Notes: generated from the sequence alone by a model not told the origin. Shown: positions 1 through 15,134, counted from the first letter of the stretch. The stretch: DNA of 64,000 nt from Hypoxylon rubiginosum (GCA_902806565.1 CADCXA010000031.1:1860001-1924000); one strand, 5' to 3'. Numbers and translations are program-made.

Positions 1-3000
1 TAAAAATAATAAAAAAAAATTAACTAGTATATTTATTTACTTATAAATAAATTCTTAATTTAAATTAAATAGTTTTTTTATTTTATTTAAGTTTATTATA
101 TAAAATAAATATATATATTTAATTTATTTATATAAATAAAATATATGTATTTTAATTTAAATATAAAAACGCTTAATTTATTTAATAACGTTAATAATTT
201 AATTTTAAATATAAATTTTAGCTTAGGAAAAAGTTATATATTAATAAGGTTTATATAAAAATAAATAATTTTATTTAATTAAATTATTAAAAATATATAA
301 AAATATATAAGTTAATAATTATATATATAATAATATTAGTTTAAATGTTTAACTTTTAAGGTATTTTAATATTTAATTAGTTTATTTAATCCTTTATTAT
401 TATAATTATTTAACTATAATTTATTATTTTTATGTTTTAATATTATTTTATATTTATTTTATATTTTTTTACCTTTTTTTTTTCTTTTAATATAAGTTTT
501 AATAATAAGTTTAATAATAATAAATTTAACATTTTAATTATAATTAATTATATATAAACCGGATTTTATAATAAAATATAAAATATAAATTATAAATAAA
601 TTTATTAATATAATAATTTTAATAATAAAATAAAATGTTTTACTTATAATAAACGCTTTTATTAAAATGTTAATAATAGTTATAAAAAAAAATAAAAATA
701 TAATAAATATTATAAAACTTATTATTATTTTCGTTTTAATTTAAAATCTATATATTTATTATTTAATATTATATTAATAAAAATAAAAAAATATTTATTT
801 AAATATTTAAATAATATAAGTTTATTTATTATTTATTAAAAAAATTATTTAATATAATTAAAAGTAAGTTATATAAATATTAAATTAAATAAATATTATA
901 TATATTTAAATTATTTTTTTTAAAAATATATTATTATTAAATTATATAATAATAAATAATAAATAATTAATAATAATTAAATTATAACGTTTATAAAGTA
1001 TTTTAAGGAGAAGAAAAAAGCTTTTATTTAGTTTTAATTATTAAATAATTTTATAAAAATATAAAATATATTAATTAGTTTTTATATATTTTAATTAAAA
1101 ATTAAAAGTTTTTTAATTAATAATATATATAAAGTTTATATTATAATGTTTATATTATATATTTATAAGTTATAAAAAGTTTATTATTTTTTATTTTTTA
1201 TTATATTTACGTTAAAAATATTAATTTTTTTAAGCTAGTTATTTTTAAGTTAATTATTTTTATTAAGTTAATTATTTATATTAAATTAATTTTAATTGTT
1301 AATTTTTAAGTTTAAAAGTAAAATAATACGTTATATAATAACTTAATATATATATTTTTATTAATATTTATTAAAAGATTTTATTTAATTTAAATAAAAT
1401 TATTAATTATATTAATAAAAGTTATAGTTATTTTAATATAATATATATTTTATTAAAAAAACTAATGTAAAAAAGAATTTTTAAATTAATTAATAATAAT
1501 AATTTTAATTTATTTTTAATTTAAAAAATATTTATTAGTTATTAAATAAATAAATTTATTTTTTAAGTTTAAAGGTATTTTATTATAAAAAATAATAATA
1601 TATTAATAATAAAGGTAAATTTTAATTTTAAAATAAAGTTAAGATTAAATAAAATTAATATTATTAATATTTTAAGGATTATTTTAAAATTTAATAAAAT
1701 TTAAAAGTGTTAAATAATAATAATAATAATTATTATTATTTTTAAGAAAATTTAAAAATAATTTTTATTTTTAGTAAATATAATATTAATTAGTATATAA
1801 AAGTAATAAAACTTAAGTATTATTAAAAGCTTTTTTATAAGTAATAATAGTTTATAAGTAATTATTATTATATTAAATTAAATATTATATTTTTAAATTT
1901 TAAATAAATTTATATTAGTTTATTATTTTATATTATTATATTATTATTAATTAATTGATTTTTTAATATTAATATTTTATATTTTTAAACTAATTAATAA
2001 AATTATAAATAATAATTAAAAAATATTATTTATATAAAGTTATAATATTAATATATATAGTTTTTTTATTTATAACTTAAAACGTAAAAATAATAATAGT
2101 TTATAAATAAAATATCGTTTTTAAATATGTTTATAAAAACTGGCGTTATAGTTTTAAAAAAAAAAATATTTTATTAAAATTTATTTATATTTTTTTTTCG
2201 TTAAAAGTTTAAATGTTTTTAATTATTATATATATAGTATAATATATTATAATATAATAAACATTATTATTATTAAAAATATTAAAATTTAATATTAGTT
2301 TTAAATTAAAATAATTAAAATAATATTAATATATAATTATAAATATTAATATAAATTTATTAAAAAAAGCAATATAATAATATAATAACAAATTATTAAT
2401 ATAATTATTAAATAAGTATATAAAAAATAAATTCGGGATTTAAAAATAATATATATATATAATAAGTTAAATAAATATAAAGATTTAAATAAAGTTTATA
2501 ATATTTAAAAAACTTAATAAATTAGTTTTATATATATTTTTATTATAAATTTATAATTATTTAGTTAATTAAAATAAATAAGGTTAATTATTATTAAATA
2601 ATAATTTTAATTAAATAAATAAATTATTTTTTAGTTATATATAAATAATAATATTATATAATAATATAAAAACTAAAAATAAAATTATTAGTTTAATAAT
2701 AAAAAAAAAATAATATTTAAAAATAATAAATAACTTTAAAATAAATAAAATAATAGTATTTAAAATTAATATTTATAATTAATAGATATATATAATAATA
2801 AATATATAATATAATATAAATAAATAATATAAAAAATAAAACTGTTATTTATAATAACATTTAATAAAAATAATTTAATAATAATTAAATAATAATTTAA
2901 TAATAATTTATTAATAATTTAAATATAACTTAAAAATAATTATAAATTTATTATATTTTAATGTAAATTACTTTTTATTTTTAATGTATTTTTTTATTTA

Positions 3001-4016
3001 ATAAAAACTTAATATATTAATATTTAATTTATAATTTTAAAAGTATATTATAAATATTTTTAATATATTAAAATAATAATATTTAAGTTATTTATTAAAA
3101 CTAGTAATAATAAAAATAATATAATATTTTTTTTTAATATATATATTAATTCTTATATACTTAAAAATTAAATATTAATAAAATTAATAAATATAAAAAA
3201 TATTTTAATTATAAATATTTTTATAGTATTTAAAACCTTTTAAACTATTATTAAATTATTATATAGTTATTATTAAATTATTATTTAACGCCGGTTTAAT
3301 TATTTTTTAATTATAATTAATAAAAATAAGATTTATTTTAAATAAAAATTTTATTAGTTAGGTTTTTATAAATTAGTTAATATTAATTTTATTATTAATT
3401 AATAATATTTAATTAGTTTTTTAAAATAGAAAAAGTATATTAAAAAAAGTTATAAATTTCTAAATATGTTTATAAGTTAAAATACCAGTAAATATTATAA
3501 TAATTTAATAGTAAATAATATATTAATTATTATAATACTTTTTAATAATTAAGTTTTAATTTTTTAATATAATAATAACGTGTAAATTAAATTAAAACCT
3601 AATTAATATTTAAAAAGTAATAAATTATAAGATGTATAATTAAAATTATATTTAAATTTAATATTATATATAATATTATTTTTAAAATTAAAAAAAGTAT
3701 AAATATATTAATAATTATATAAAAGATTTTAATTAATAGTTATAATTTTAAAAATATTAATACGATTTTTATATTAAAATAAATATATAAATTATAACTA
3801 AATAATAATTTAACTAAAGTTAAATAATGGTTAATAAATATAGTTAATTTACTGTTAGTTTTTTTCACGCTAACTAAGGAATTTATTATTAAAAATTTAT
3901 AAAATATTTTTTAAATATTAATAAAATAAATATTAATTAAATAATATAATGTTTTATATAAATTTATTTTTATAAAAAACTAATATAATATATAATTTTA
4001 TTATAAGTTTAAGTAA

Positions 4017-4085
4017 ATTATTATTAAATTATTATTAAATTATTATTTAATTATTATTTAATTATTATTTAATTATTATTTAGTT
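4017..4085. repeat. 11-bp tandem repeat, short array
   Basis: About six degenerate copies of an 11-bp unit TTATTATTAAA / TTATTATTTAA. The same unit makes the much longer array at 12172-12382, and shorter runs are seen near 2880 and 3245. The array lies inside RIP-degraded DNA, so the original unit was probably richer in G and C. Confidence 0.7.
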
Positions 4086-7000
4086 TAATTTATTAATATT
4101 AATTAATTATAATTTATAAAAACTTAAAGTTATTATAATAAGTTTAATTATAAATTAATTTAAAATTAAAGTATAAAAATATTTATATTTTTAGTTTTAT
4201 ATTAATTAATTAATAGATTAAATATATAAATAAAACTTTTATAACGTAATAAAAAAAGATTTTTTATTATTAAATAAGTTTTATATATTTAAAATAAATA
4301 ATGTTTTATTTAAATATTTAAAAAATAATAAGTTTATTATTTAAATAATTAAAAAATAACAGTTATTATATTATACTAAGATATTTAAAAAGATAAAAAT
4401 TAAAAAAAAGAAAAAAAATAATAAAAATAAAATAGTTTTAACGTTTAATTAAATATTAACACCTTAAATATAAATTTAATTAATATTAAATAATAATTTA
4501 AATAAAATTAATTATAATAATTATATTATTAGTTTTTAATTAACGTTAAATAATAACTTAGTTAAAGTTAATTATAATATTAATTTTATTAAATTAAAAA
4601 GGTTTAAATTTAATAATTCTTTATATTTTTAAATGTTAGTAATATTAATAAATTTTATTATTAAACTGTGTTTAATAAATAATATTAATTATATGTTAAT
4701 AGGTGGTTAAAATAAGTTTAATATAATTATTATTTAATTAAATAATTAATTAATAGTTTTTTAATAGTTAAATGTTATAATAAATAACGATAAATTTAAA
4801 GATAATAATAATTATTATTTTATAAGTTTATTATTTTTATTAGAAATTAAAACCGGAGTTAAAAATAATAAAACTAAGGTTAATATTATTAAAAATAATA
4901 ATAATAGTTTTAAAAATAGTTTAATAGTTAATAAAAATAATAAAGTTATTAAAAATATAAAAGCCGGATTAATAACAGTTAAATAAAAGTTAAAAAATAG
5001 GTTAATAATAGTTTAATAATAATAGTTAAATAAAAGTTTAATAATTATTATTAAAAAACTTAAAAAAAAAATATAATTTATTTACACCGCTTAATAAATA
5101 ATAAATAATTAGATATTAAATTAAAAATATAAATACATTTATTTTTAGTTTAAATAAATACTTTTTACGTAAGTAAATTAAATATTAATATAATAAATTA
5201 ATTTATTTATATATTTATTAAAAACTTATTTATATTAAAAATTATATTAATTTATTTTAATTTTTATATAAATTTATATGGTTTTTATTATTATTAATTT
5301 ATTTACTAGTAATTTTCTTTCCTTATAATAATAAATATTATAATTACTATAAATAGTAACTAATTAAAAGTTATTAATTATTATATTTATTATATTTATT
5401 AGTTATATTAATTAATATAAAAATAATTTTATATATATATTTATATTAATTATATATTATTTTAAAACTTTTTTAATATAATAGTTATTTATTTAATTAT
5501 ATTTAACATATAATATTCTAATTAATAAATTTAAATTTTATAAAAAATTATATATATAATTTATTTTTTTAGGTTTAATTTATTAAAATAAAACCTTAAG
5601 AATATATTTTCCTTTATATATATTTTTTTTAAGGTATTATAACTAAGAAAAGTAATATTTTTACCTAGTTTTAAAATTTATTTATAATATTATTAAATAT
5701 AAGGTAAGTAATATTAGAATTTATATTTATTTTAATATTAGTATTATTAAATTTATTATTATATTCTTAAATTTATTTATATTTTTTATAATTCTTATTA
5801 TTTTTTAAGTTAGAAAAACGCTTTTTATAAATGTTTAAATTATATAAACGTTTTTAATAATTATTAAACTTAAATTTAAACTTATTAAACGTTAATATTT
5901 TATCGTTTTAAATAAAATAGTTATTATTATTAATTAAACCTAAATTATATATATATTTATTACTTTTATTTATAGATTAATTATAACTTCTTTTAAATTT
6001 TAATATAAATTTATTTTAAATTTTATATATGTTTTTATTATTATTATAAACTTGTATTAAATAATAAAAATATAATATAAAAATAATATATATGGTTTTT
6101 AAATAAAAGATATTTTATATAAAATAGTTAAAAAAAAACTTAATTTTAATGTTTAAAAAATCTTAATAAATATAATTATAATATATTATATATATATTAT
6201 ATAAGTATTTTATATTTAATTTAATAATTTTAAAAATAAAAATATATTAATTATTTAACTTCTTTAAAATAATAATAAGTTTTTTATAATTAAATATATA
6301 ATAAATATTATTATAAAAAAGAAATATATTATTTAAATTATTAATAAGTTTATTATTACCTGGTATTTTTATATATTATTTTATATAATTAATATTAAAT
6401 TATAACTTAGTTTTTTTTAATATTAAATATATTATCTCCACCCTTATATTATATTATATAATTTAACAGGTTTTATCGTAGTTAATAACAGCTATATAAT
6501 TAATTAAATTAATTAATAAAAAAATAAATATAAATATAATAATAACTTATTAAACGGTAAAAAGAAAAAATATTAAAACGGTTTTTATTAATATATTAAA
6601 AAAGTTAATAAAAATGTTATTTAAAAGTATAATAAGATATAATAAAAAAGTATTAAAAATATAAAGAAATTATTAGTTATTAAAAAAAAATATTATAATA
6701 TATAATTTTAGATTTATTATAATTAAAACCTAAAAATATAAAATAAATATAAAAATAAACTTATATAACTAAGAATATAAAAATAATAGGTTTTTTAAAT
6801 AATAGTATTATTAGTTATTAATAATATAATAATTAAAGCAGGATTAACGTTTTAAAAGCTTTTAAAATATAAAAAATATAGAATATTTTTATTAAATATA
6901 TTATTATAAAGTTAAATGTTTTTAATTATAATATAATAAATATATATTATAAAGTTATAATTAATATTATTATAATTTAAAATAAAAAAAAATAAAAGTA

Positions 7001-7479
7001 ATTTTACGTATTTAAAATAATTAAAATGTTTAATATTAATTACTAGTTTTATAATAAAGTTAAATTAATTAGATTTTAATTTAGTAATTTTAATATTAAT
7101 AATATTTATTAGTTATATAGATTTTTTAAAGTAAAAGTTTAATAAAAGCTTATATAAAATATAAAATAAATTTATTATAAAAAAAAAAAAAGGTTTTAAT
7201 ATTATAAATTAAGAATAATTTTAAAATTAAAATTATAATAAATGTAATATTTATTAAGGATTAATGTTTAATAAAAATGTAAAATATTTATATAAATGGT
7301 TTTAATATTTATAATATTAAATGAAAATTAAATAATTTATTAAATATTATTTTTAAGTTATATTATAATAATTTTTTACTAAAAAATATAAGCGTATTTT
7401 TAACGTTTTTTATAGATAGTAAGGAGTGTTAAAAATATATTTATATTTATTTTTAAAGATTATATAACTTTTTTAAACT

Positions 7480-9790
7480 TATTTATATTTTTTTTTTAAT
7501 TCTTTTATATTTTATAACCTTTTAAATATAATGTGTATTTAATTTTATATAGCGTTTAGGTGTTTTTTTTTTTCTTTTTTAAATGGTATTAACGTGTAAT
7601 TTAACCGATATTAATTTCTGATTAATTTAAATTTATTAATTTTTTTTATATAATATTAAAAGGTTTTTTCGTTTTTTTTAAACTTTAAAAAAAATCTTTT
7701 AGTTTTAATAGGTTCTTTAGTTTTTAAAGGCTTTTTTAGTTTTATTTTCTTTAGTTTTTTATTATAAATATAATTTATTTATTAAGTTTTTATTATAATA
7801 ATTATTATTATTAAATTAAAAAAATAGTTATAAAAGTTAATAAATAAAAATAAAGTTAATAATAATAATAATAATAAATATATTAATTTTAATTTATATA
7901 ATTAACTAGTATTTAATATAATTTATTTTAATTTTTTTAAACTTAATTAAAACTTTTTTATAATTTTAAATTAAATATAAATAAATTATTTTTTAATTTT
8001 ATTTTATTTATTTTAATATATTTTATATATTAATAAATATAATAATTGGTTCTTACTAATAAATAATATAAAATTAAATAAGTTTATATAATAAGTTTTA
8101 ATTAAAATTAAAAATATAAAAGTTAATATTATTATTATTTAGATAATAATAAATAAAAATGTATTTAAAACTTTATATTTTAATATATAAACCTTATTAA
8201 TAATTTAATAAATTTTTTTAAAATAAATTATTATTTTAAATATATAATATATAAGTTAAAATTGTTATTTTAAAAAAATTAAGCTAAATATAACATTGAT
8301 TATTAATTATAAAGGTAAATTAAAAAAGGTTTTTTAAGTTAATTAAGATTTTAATTATTTTTAGTTATTTATATATAAATATATAATAATATTTTACCTT
8401 TAAAATAAAACTATATTTAATGTTAAATAAAAAATAATATATTTTAATATTATATTATTTTATTTTAATATTTAAATAATATATATGTTAATTATTATTA
8501 TAATAATAATAATAAAAAATACTTTTATTAATTAAGTATATAATAAGAATTTAGATTTAAATAACGGTATTTAATTTTTATAATAGTTATTATAAAACAA
8601 TTAAAAATAAATAACGTGTTTATAATTATTTTTATATTAATATTAACTTATAATATTTTATTATTAATATTTAATAAAGATATTAAGTTTATAATAAAAT
8701 AAAAACTTATTATTATTTTTTTTAAAAAAAGGTTAAAAAGGTTAGAAATTATTATAAATTAAATATTTATTATTATTTTAAATATTAATAATTAAATATA
8801 AAATAAGTTTCTTTTTTTTAAAATATAAAAATAAGTTAAATTATTAATAAAAAGTATTATTAAACTAATAAAATATATTATAAAAATTATATTATTTATT
8901 TATAATATTAATATTATAGATATTAATTTATAATAATTTATTATTACGTAATTAAGTTTTATAATATTTAATAAAATCTAATTATATTTTATAAAAAAAA
9001 TATAAAAACTATTAATTTAAGATTAAAAACGGTTAAAAAAAATTATTAAATTTTAATAATTATTAATTAAATTTTTTATTTATATTAGTTTTAAATTTTT
9101 AAATATATTTAAACTAATAAAATATATTTAAATTAATTTTTTTTTAAAAACTAATAACGTTTTAAAGAATAATATAATTAATATATATAATTAAACGTAT
9201 TTATATAAAAATTAAAAATTATTTTAAATTACTTATAAATTTTTTTATATTTTATATAAATTTTAATAAAATTATATATGTTTATTTAATAAAATTACTA
9301 TAAAAATAAATAATATATAATAATAAAAAGTTAGTTTTAATTAATAATAGATTTTAATAAAACTTATATAAATATTAAAATATAATAATATATATTAATT
9401 AAAAATAAAAAAAAAAATTAAAATTAAAAAAAATATATAAAACTTTTTAAAAATAAAGTAATAAATAAAAAGATTAAATAAAAAATAGGAAAGTTTAATA
9501 AATAAAAAGAAATATAATTTATATTTTTTTAACTAATACTTTTAAAACGTGTTATAATAATATATTTTATTATAAAAAAAGCAAATAAAATAAAAAGCTA
9601 GTTAAAAAAAAAATATATATTATAATTAATTATATAAATATATATTTAAATAAATGTTAAAAGAATATTATTAATATTTTTTCTTTTAATTTTATAGGAA
9701 ATAATTAATTATAATTAAATTAAAATATAAAAATAAAATATAAATATTTTTTATTTTATTTTTTATCCCACTTTTATTTTATTTTTTATT
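7480..9790. repeat. RIP-degraded dispersed repeat, copy 1 (uninterrupted)
   Basis: Aligned by eye, this segment matches 29390-30266, then 31751-32253, then 36401-37350 in the same order and orientation. Landmarks include the shared ATTTTACC with following AT tract near 8391 (31773), the AAACTAATAAAATATATTA-like stretch near 8863 (36414), and the segment around 9230 matching 36810. Most differences are transitions. This copy lacks the LTR element and the 4.1-kb insert that interrupt copy 2, so it records the empty insertion sites. No coding frame survives and the parent transposon class cannot be named. Ends are approximate. Confidence 0.7.
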
Positions 9791-12171
9791 TTATTTTTAT
9801 TTTATTTTAACTTATATTATTAATAAAAAAATTAGAATTTATATAAAATTTAATATTAAACTAAACGTTTTAAAGCTTTTAATTAAACTAATAACAGTTT
9901 TTAATTTTAAAAAAAAATCCTTTTTATAAAATATAAATAAATAAAAAAAGTAATATAAATTTAAATTTACTAGTTATTAAATTATAATTAATAGATACTA
10001 AAATTAAACTTGTTAAATTATAAGTTTTAAAAAATAACGTTAATTATAAAAATAATTTTTACTAAGAAAAAATAAGTTTTTATAGTTTATTTAAATTTTA
10101 TATTAAAGAAAAAATTTAGTTTTTTTTTAAAAAAAGTGTGTTTTTAATAAATAAGATAGTTAAAATAAAGTTAATTTTAATAAAAAAGAAGTTAAAAAAT
10201 CTTTTAAAAAGATTTTTAAAATAATATATATTATTTATTATAAATTAATAATATTTAATATTAATTAAAATTATAATTAAATAAAATAATTATTTATATT
10301 AAATAATATATATTAATTATTATTATTTAAGCCTTAGTTTAAATTTTAATAAATAAATTAAAAATATTAAATTATTTAATTTAATAGCTTTTAATATAAT
10401 ATTAATATTTTTTTATAAAATAATATTTTTATTATTTTAAAGAAATTTAATAAATGTTTTAATTTAACTTTTTAATATTTAGCTGGGTTTTTTTTATTAT
10501 TATTATTTTTAATTTAGTAATAAAAGTAATATATATTTTCCTAAAAATTAGAAATTTTAAAATTTTTAATAAACTTTGTTTATTAATATAATTAGTATAT
10601 TTTATTAAACTTATTTAAAAAAAAATTATAATATAAAAATATATTTTTATTTTATAAAATAAGTTATTAAAAAAAAAGTATATTATTATATTAATTATAT
10701 ATATAATAATGTTTATAATAAAAAAAAAAAGATTTTTAATTTTAATATATATTATCTAGGATTTTAAAATTCTTAAAGGGTTTATTTATATAATAAATAA
10801 AATATTTTATAATAAATATATTTAACTAAGTTATAATAAAAGTAAAAAAAAAAAAAGATTTAAAAAAAAATAAAGTAAATAAATAATAAAAGATAAAAAA
10901 AAAGCAAATAAAAAGAAAAATAAAAGAATATAATAATTAAAAAAAGAAAAAAAAAAGGAAGAAAAATAAAAATATATAAAAATAAAAAATAAAAGTAGTT
11001 TTTTTTTATATATATATATATAAATATAAATATATTATTTTATAGTTATATATATAAATTAATATTTATTATTTATTTTTATTAAAATATATACCTTAAA
11101 ATTATATAGTTATAAATTATAATAATTATAAGTAGTTATTTAATATTTAATTTCTTTTAATTATATTTTTTTTTTTATAATTTTAATAATTATAAAAAGT
11201 ATTTATTTTTATTTAAATAATTTTTTTTAAAACTATAATAATAAAAACTTAATATAAAAAAACTTATTTAATTTAGTTTATTTATATAAAAAAATATTTA
11301 AAGGTTAAATAATTATAAGTTAATTAAATAATTAGATATTAAATATATATAAATTAATATATAAAATTATAATTTTTATGTTTTAATTTTAAAATAATTA
11401 AGCTTTTTTATAAGCCTTTTTTATAAATTAATAAAAGCTAAAAATTAAGTAATAAATTTTAATAATTATTTATAAATATAAATTATATTTATTTTATAAT
11501 TTATATATAGTTACTTATAATATTTTTAACGTATTATTTTAAATTAAAATTATTATGTTTTTTTATAAGTTTTTTTTATAAATAAAAAAAAATTATAAAT
11601 TAATTAATTTTATAAAAATTTTAATAATAAGTAATAGGTTTTTATAATTATATTTAATTAAAAATTACTTAGTTATATTTTTAATATATAAATATTTTAT
11701 AATTTTGTTTTTTTTTATAGGTTAATTTTAAATATTTAATTATATATAAAGTTATATTTTAAGTTATATTTTTTAGGTTTTTTATTTTTATTTTTATTAT
11801 ATTTAATTTTATATTAATTATATTTATATATATAAATAAAAGATTTTTTATAAAATTAAAAGATTTTTATTAAAATTAAATAAAAAACTTAATAATTAAT
11901 ATTATTAAATAAAACTTATTTTATATAAATTTTTAATATTAATTATATTATAATTAAATAAAAAGTAATAAAATAAAATAATAAAAAATAAAATTAAGAA
12001 ATATAATATAATTAAGGTTTTAATTAATTATTAAAATTATAATAATAACTTATAAAATAAAAAGAATTTAATATATAATTTATAAATATATTAATTAATA
12101 TTAAAAAAATATATATTTTTTTATTTTTTTTATAATATAATAATTATTTAATTATTATTAAATTATAATTA

Positions 12172-12382
12172 AAATATTATTAAGTTATTATTAAATTATT
12201 ATTAAATTATTATTAAATTATTACTAAATTATTATTAAATTATTATTAAATTATTATTAAATTATTATTAAATTATTATTAAATTATTATTAAATAATTA
12301 TTAAGTTATTATTAAGTTATTATTTAATTATTATTAAATTATTATTTAGTTATTAATAAGTTATTATTAGGTTATTATTAAA
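12172..12382. repeat. 11-bp minisatellite array
   Basis: Roughly 19 head-to-tail copies of TTATTATTAAA with variants ending AAG, AGG or TAA. The array lies about 150 bp from the left edge of the P450 island. The G-containing variants suggest the unit was less AT-rich before RIP. Confidence 0.85.
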
Positions 12383-12537
12383 CTAAAAATATATTATAAT
12401 TAAATTATTATTATAATTAATAATTTTTATTTTAATTTTCTTATTATATTTTATATATTATTATTAATTTATATATTTTTTATAATTTAAATTAATAAAA
12501 TATATTAATTTATTAAGAATTTAATATATTTATATAA

Positions 12538-13022
12538 TGTGGGAGTTATATATATTATAATTTTAACTTATTTTACAGGTTTGGTAAATTTGGCGGATTT
12601 GGTGGACTTGGCACTTTTGTCACTTTGGCGGTTTTTTATAAACCGCCAACGGTCGTCCGCCAAGCGTACCATGCCACGTCTATGCTCCGCATATCTTGGG
12701 ATTTGGATATTTTTTGGCTCCATCCCGTTTGAGTAGTAGTGAACAATAGTAACCTGCAGGGTTCGGTAATGGTGCATGCACTACTTCGGCGACCACCAAT
12801 CCAGTACTTGCGCTTATCAACATTGGTCCTACACACAATGGTGGATAGGACTTCTTACTTCGGAGCCTTCCCAGTCTATGAATCTCCATCATCTACCGTG
12901 TATTGAGCGAATAACTTCTAAGTCACGCATAGATCACAGGTAATCCTTCTCCTCATTATCTAGTCTTGGTAGTTGACCTTTCTGCTGTCTTATTTTGTCA
13001 CGAGGTATCTAACGACTCCGCA
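12538..13022. other. Left edge of the P450 island; upstream region with inverted repeat
   Basis: Base composition changes from AT-rich to balanced over about 60 bp near 12540-12600. A perfect 10-bp inverted repeat (TTGGCGGTTT at 12625-12634, AAACCGCCAA at 12640-12649, 5-nt loop) lies within a longer imperfect GGCGG-rich inverted repeat, possibly a transposon end. The remaining about 370 bp is presumably the promoter and 5' UTR of the P450 gene. I found no convincing coding exon here; the first in-frame ATG of the P450 is at 13023. Confidence 0.6.
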
Positions 13023-15134
13023 ATGTTGGACTCAATCCTGTCGCTACCTAATATGTCATCATTCGAGTATCTCTGGCCCAGTCTCCTTAGCTTATTTTTA
13101 CTGATGGTACGACATCCTCCGAGGCGCTACATAGATGAGTCCTGGTAATCAATAATTGTGGTTTTTTATAGGTAGTCGGCTCGTGGATATACGACATCGT
13201 ATACAACCTTTATTTCCATCCCCTGCGCAAGTTTCCAGGTCCAAAGATCTCCGCATGGACCAACGTAAGCCATCATTCAAGCTTCATCATCGGGGTGAGC
13301 TCCAAGTGTTCTTACTGATTCTTTCAGGTCGCCCATTCATGGTGGTTTTTGGGCGGTAGGCAGCCATTCGAGCTGCTAAAGCTCCATGAAAAATACGGTA
13401 AGTAACCAAGACAGGAAGACGGGTGGACCTATGTGGGTAGTTATATAGGAGACACTCACACATGTCTGGCAAGGTCACGTTGTCCGCACTGCCCCAAACG
13501 AGCTGTCTTTCAACTCAGCACAGTCATTCCAAGATATATACGGCTTCCGCCAGGGCCACAAAACGTTTATCAAGGGAACCTTCTACGATGGTGGCACTTT
13601 TGCTGGTCGTGGTGTGAGCTCTATTGTCACCGAGCGTGACCCATCTAAGCATGCGCAAATGCGGAGGCTACTCGCCCATGCATTTTCTAACACATCCCTC
13701 AATGAACAACAGGAGTTGATCATCGGCACCGTGGACCGGTTCATTGAGCTAGTCAAGACCAAGACTTGTGTGCAGGATGGGGTTTTCGACATCGCTAAAG
13801 GCTATGAGAGGATGGCGTTTGACATTATAGGCGATTTGGCTTTCGGGGAGACATTTGGGGCGCTTGAAACAGGTCTGCTACATCGATTTTATTCTCTACG
13901 CATACCAGGATAATATTTATATACATACTGACACAATTGACTTGAAGAGGAGACCCACCCTTGGATTGCCATATTGCTCGGCGCGTTGACGAAAGGGGCT
14001 ATGGCAGACACGTTCAAGCGCTTCCCTGCTGCTGCAAAGGTGGTTGGGGTTCTCCTGCGGAAACAGCTAGCCAAGTTGATCAAAGACACGACCAAAAATG
14101 AAGAAATTGCAATTGAGCTCGTTAAGAAGTAGGTAGATTTTATTACCACGACACCGCGTTCGCCGCATGACTTGCTTGCTCATCCAAGATCTCGGCAACT
14201 AACAAGCATACACGGTGCGCAGACGTATTGAACGAAAGACCTCTCGCAAAGATTTTATGACTCGGATCCTCGAGCATCGTGACCAAGATAACCATCGCAC
14301 GTCTGACTTGCAATTAGCAGCTCATTCATTCGACTTTGTTATAGCTGGCAGCGAGACAACCTCAACGACACTCTCATGCTGTACCTACTACTTGCTGCGC
14401 AACCCGAACATCATGAATATACTCAAAAATGAGATTCGAGGCGCATTTAACAGCTCGCAAACCATCAATGACAACTCGACCAAGTCGCTGCCGTACCTTA
14501 ACGCTGTATGCCTTGAGGCTATGCGTATCTATCCCCCACTACCACTCGCCCTGCCACGGCTGGTACCTGAAGGGGGCGATACTATAGATGGGCACTTTGT
14601 TCCTGCTGGGGTGAGTACCCGAAATCACTACGCCGTCTCTTCTTAGGGCGCCTGTCTACATGGTTGCCTAGGTAGGTAGGAACTGATGTATTGATTCCGC
14701 TTGCGCAGGTTACCGTTACCACCAATCCAATGGCTGCCAGTCTTGATCCGGCCAATTTCACTGACCCATTGACCTTCAAACCGGAGCGCTGGATAGACAC
14801 GGGAAATTCGGGAAAGAATCGGGATATCCTTGAAGCAAGTCAACCCTTTTCGATGGGGGCTAGAGTATGTATTGGTAAAAGGTGAGTGGAAGGGGTATTT
14901 CATTTCTACTTCACGATGGATATTGAACAAAAAACTGACCATCATCACACCACCTACAGTTTAGGGTGGATGGAAATGCGCACGACTCTAGCAAAGGTTA
15001 TATGGACCTTTGATCTAGAGCCTGCGGATCTGAATGTGGATTGGCTCAGGGACTCACGCATGCAGACTCTTTGGGTGAAGCCTCCTTTGAAAATTCGCGC
15101 TCGTCTAGCAAGACACGTAGACGCAACATCCTAA
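13023..15134 (+). CDS. Cytochrome P450 monooxygenase (isotrichodermin C-15 hydroxylase / CYP65-like)
   Basis: Joining eight exons (13023-13106, 13172-13264, 13328-13397, 13474-13872, 13948-14128, 14223-14610, 14709-14881, 14960-15134) at GT-AG sites keeps frame throughout and gives 520 residues, full length for a fungal microsomal P450. An N-terminal hydrophobic anchor is followed by the proline hinge YFHPLRKFPGPKI. The I-helix AGSETT is at 317-322, the K-helix ExxR is EAMR at 374-377, the PERW segment is at 430-433, and the heme loop FSMGARVCIGK has its cysteine ligand at 459. The heme loop has A where P is commonest, which is tolerated. Known relatives hydroxylate terpenoid or polyketide intermediates in the endoplasmic reticulum; the substrate here is unknown. 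The start is the first in-frame ATG. The gene is alone between RIP blocks yet shows no stop or frameshift. Confidence 0.9.

Larger units (their letters stand above)
1..12537. repeat. AT-rich RIP-degraded repeat block A
   Basis: The stretch is almost entirely A and T, with no coding reading frame and no recognisable RNA gene. Remaining C is mostly in CT, CG and CC contexts while CA and TG look scarce. This is what RIP (C-to-T in CpA, on both strands) leaves in duplicated fungal DNA. Parts of the block recur elsewhere in the window with only transition-type differences, which supports the reading. It contains a roughly 2.3-kb repeat shared with 29390-37350 and at least two arrays of an 11-bp unit. 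I cannot identify the original transposons. Confidence 0.85.

Noticed and set aside
12780..12850. Possible remnant of the LTR element's interior near the P450 (GGCGACCACC and ATCAACATTGGTCC)
   Set aside because: Only short strings resemble the element at 31430-31493 and they are in a different order; could be coincidence.
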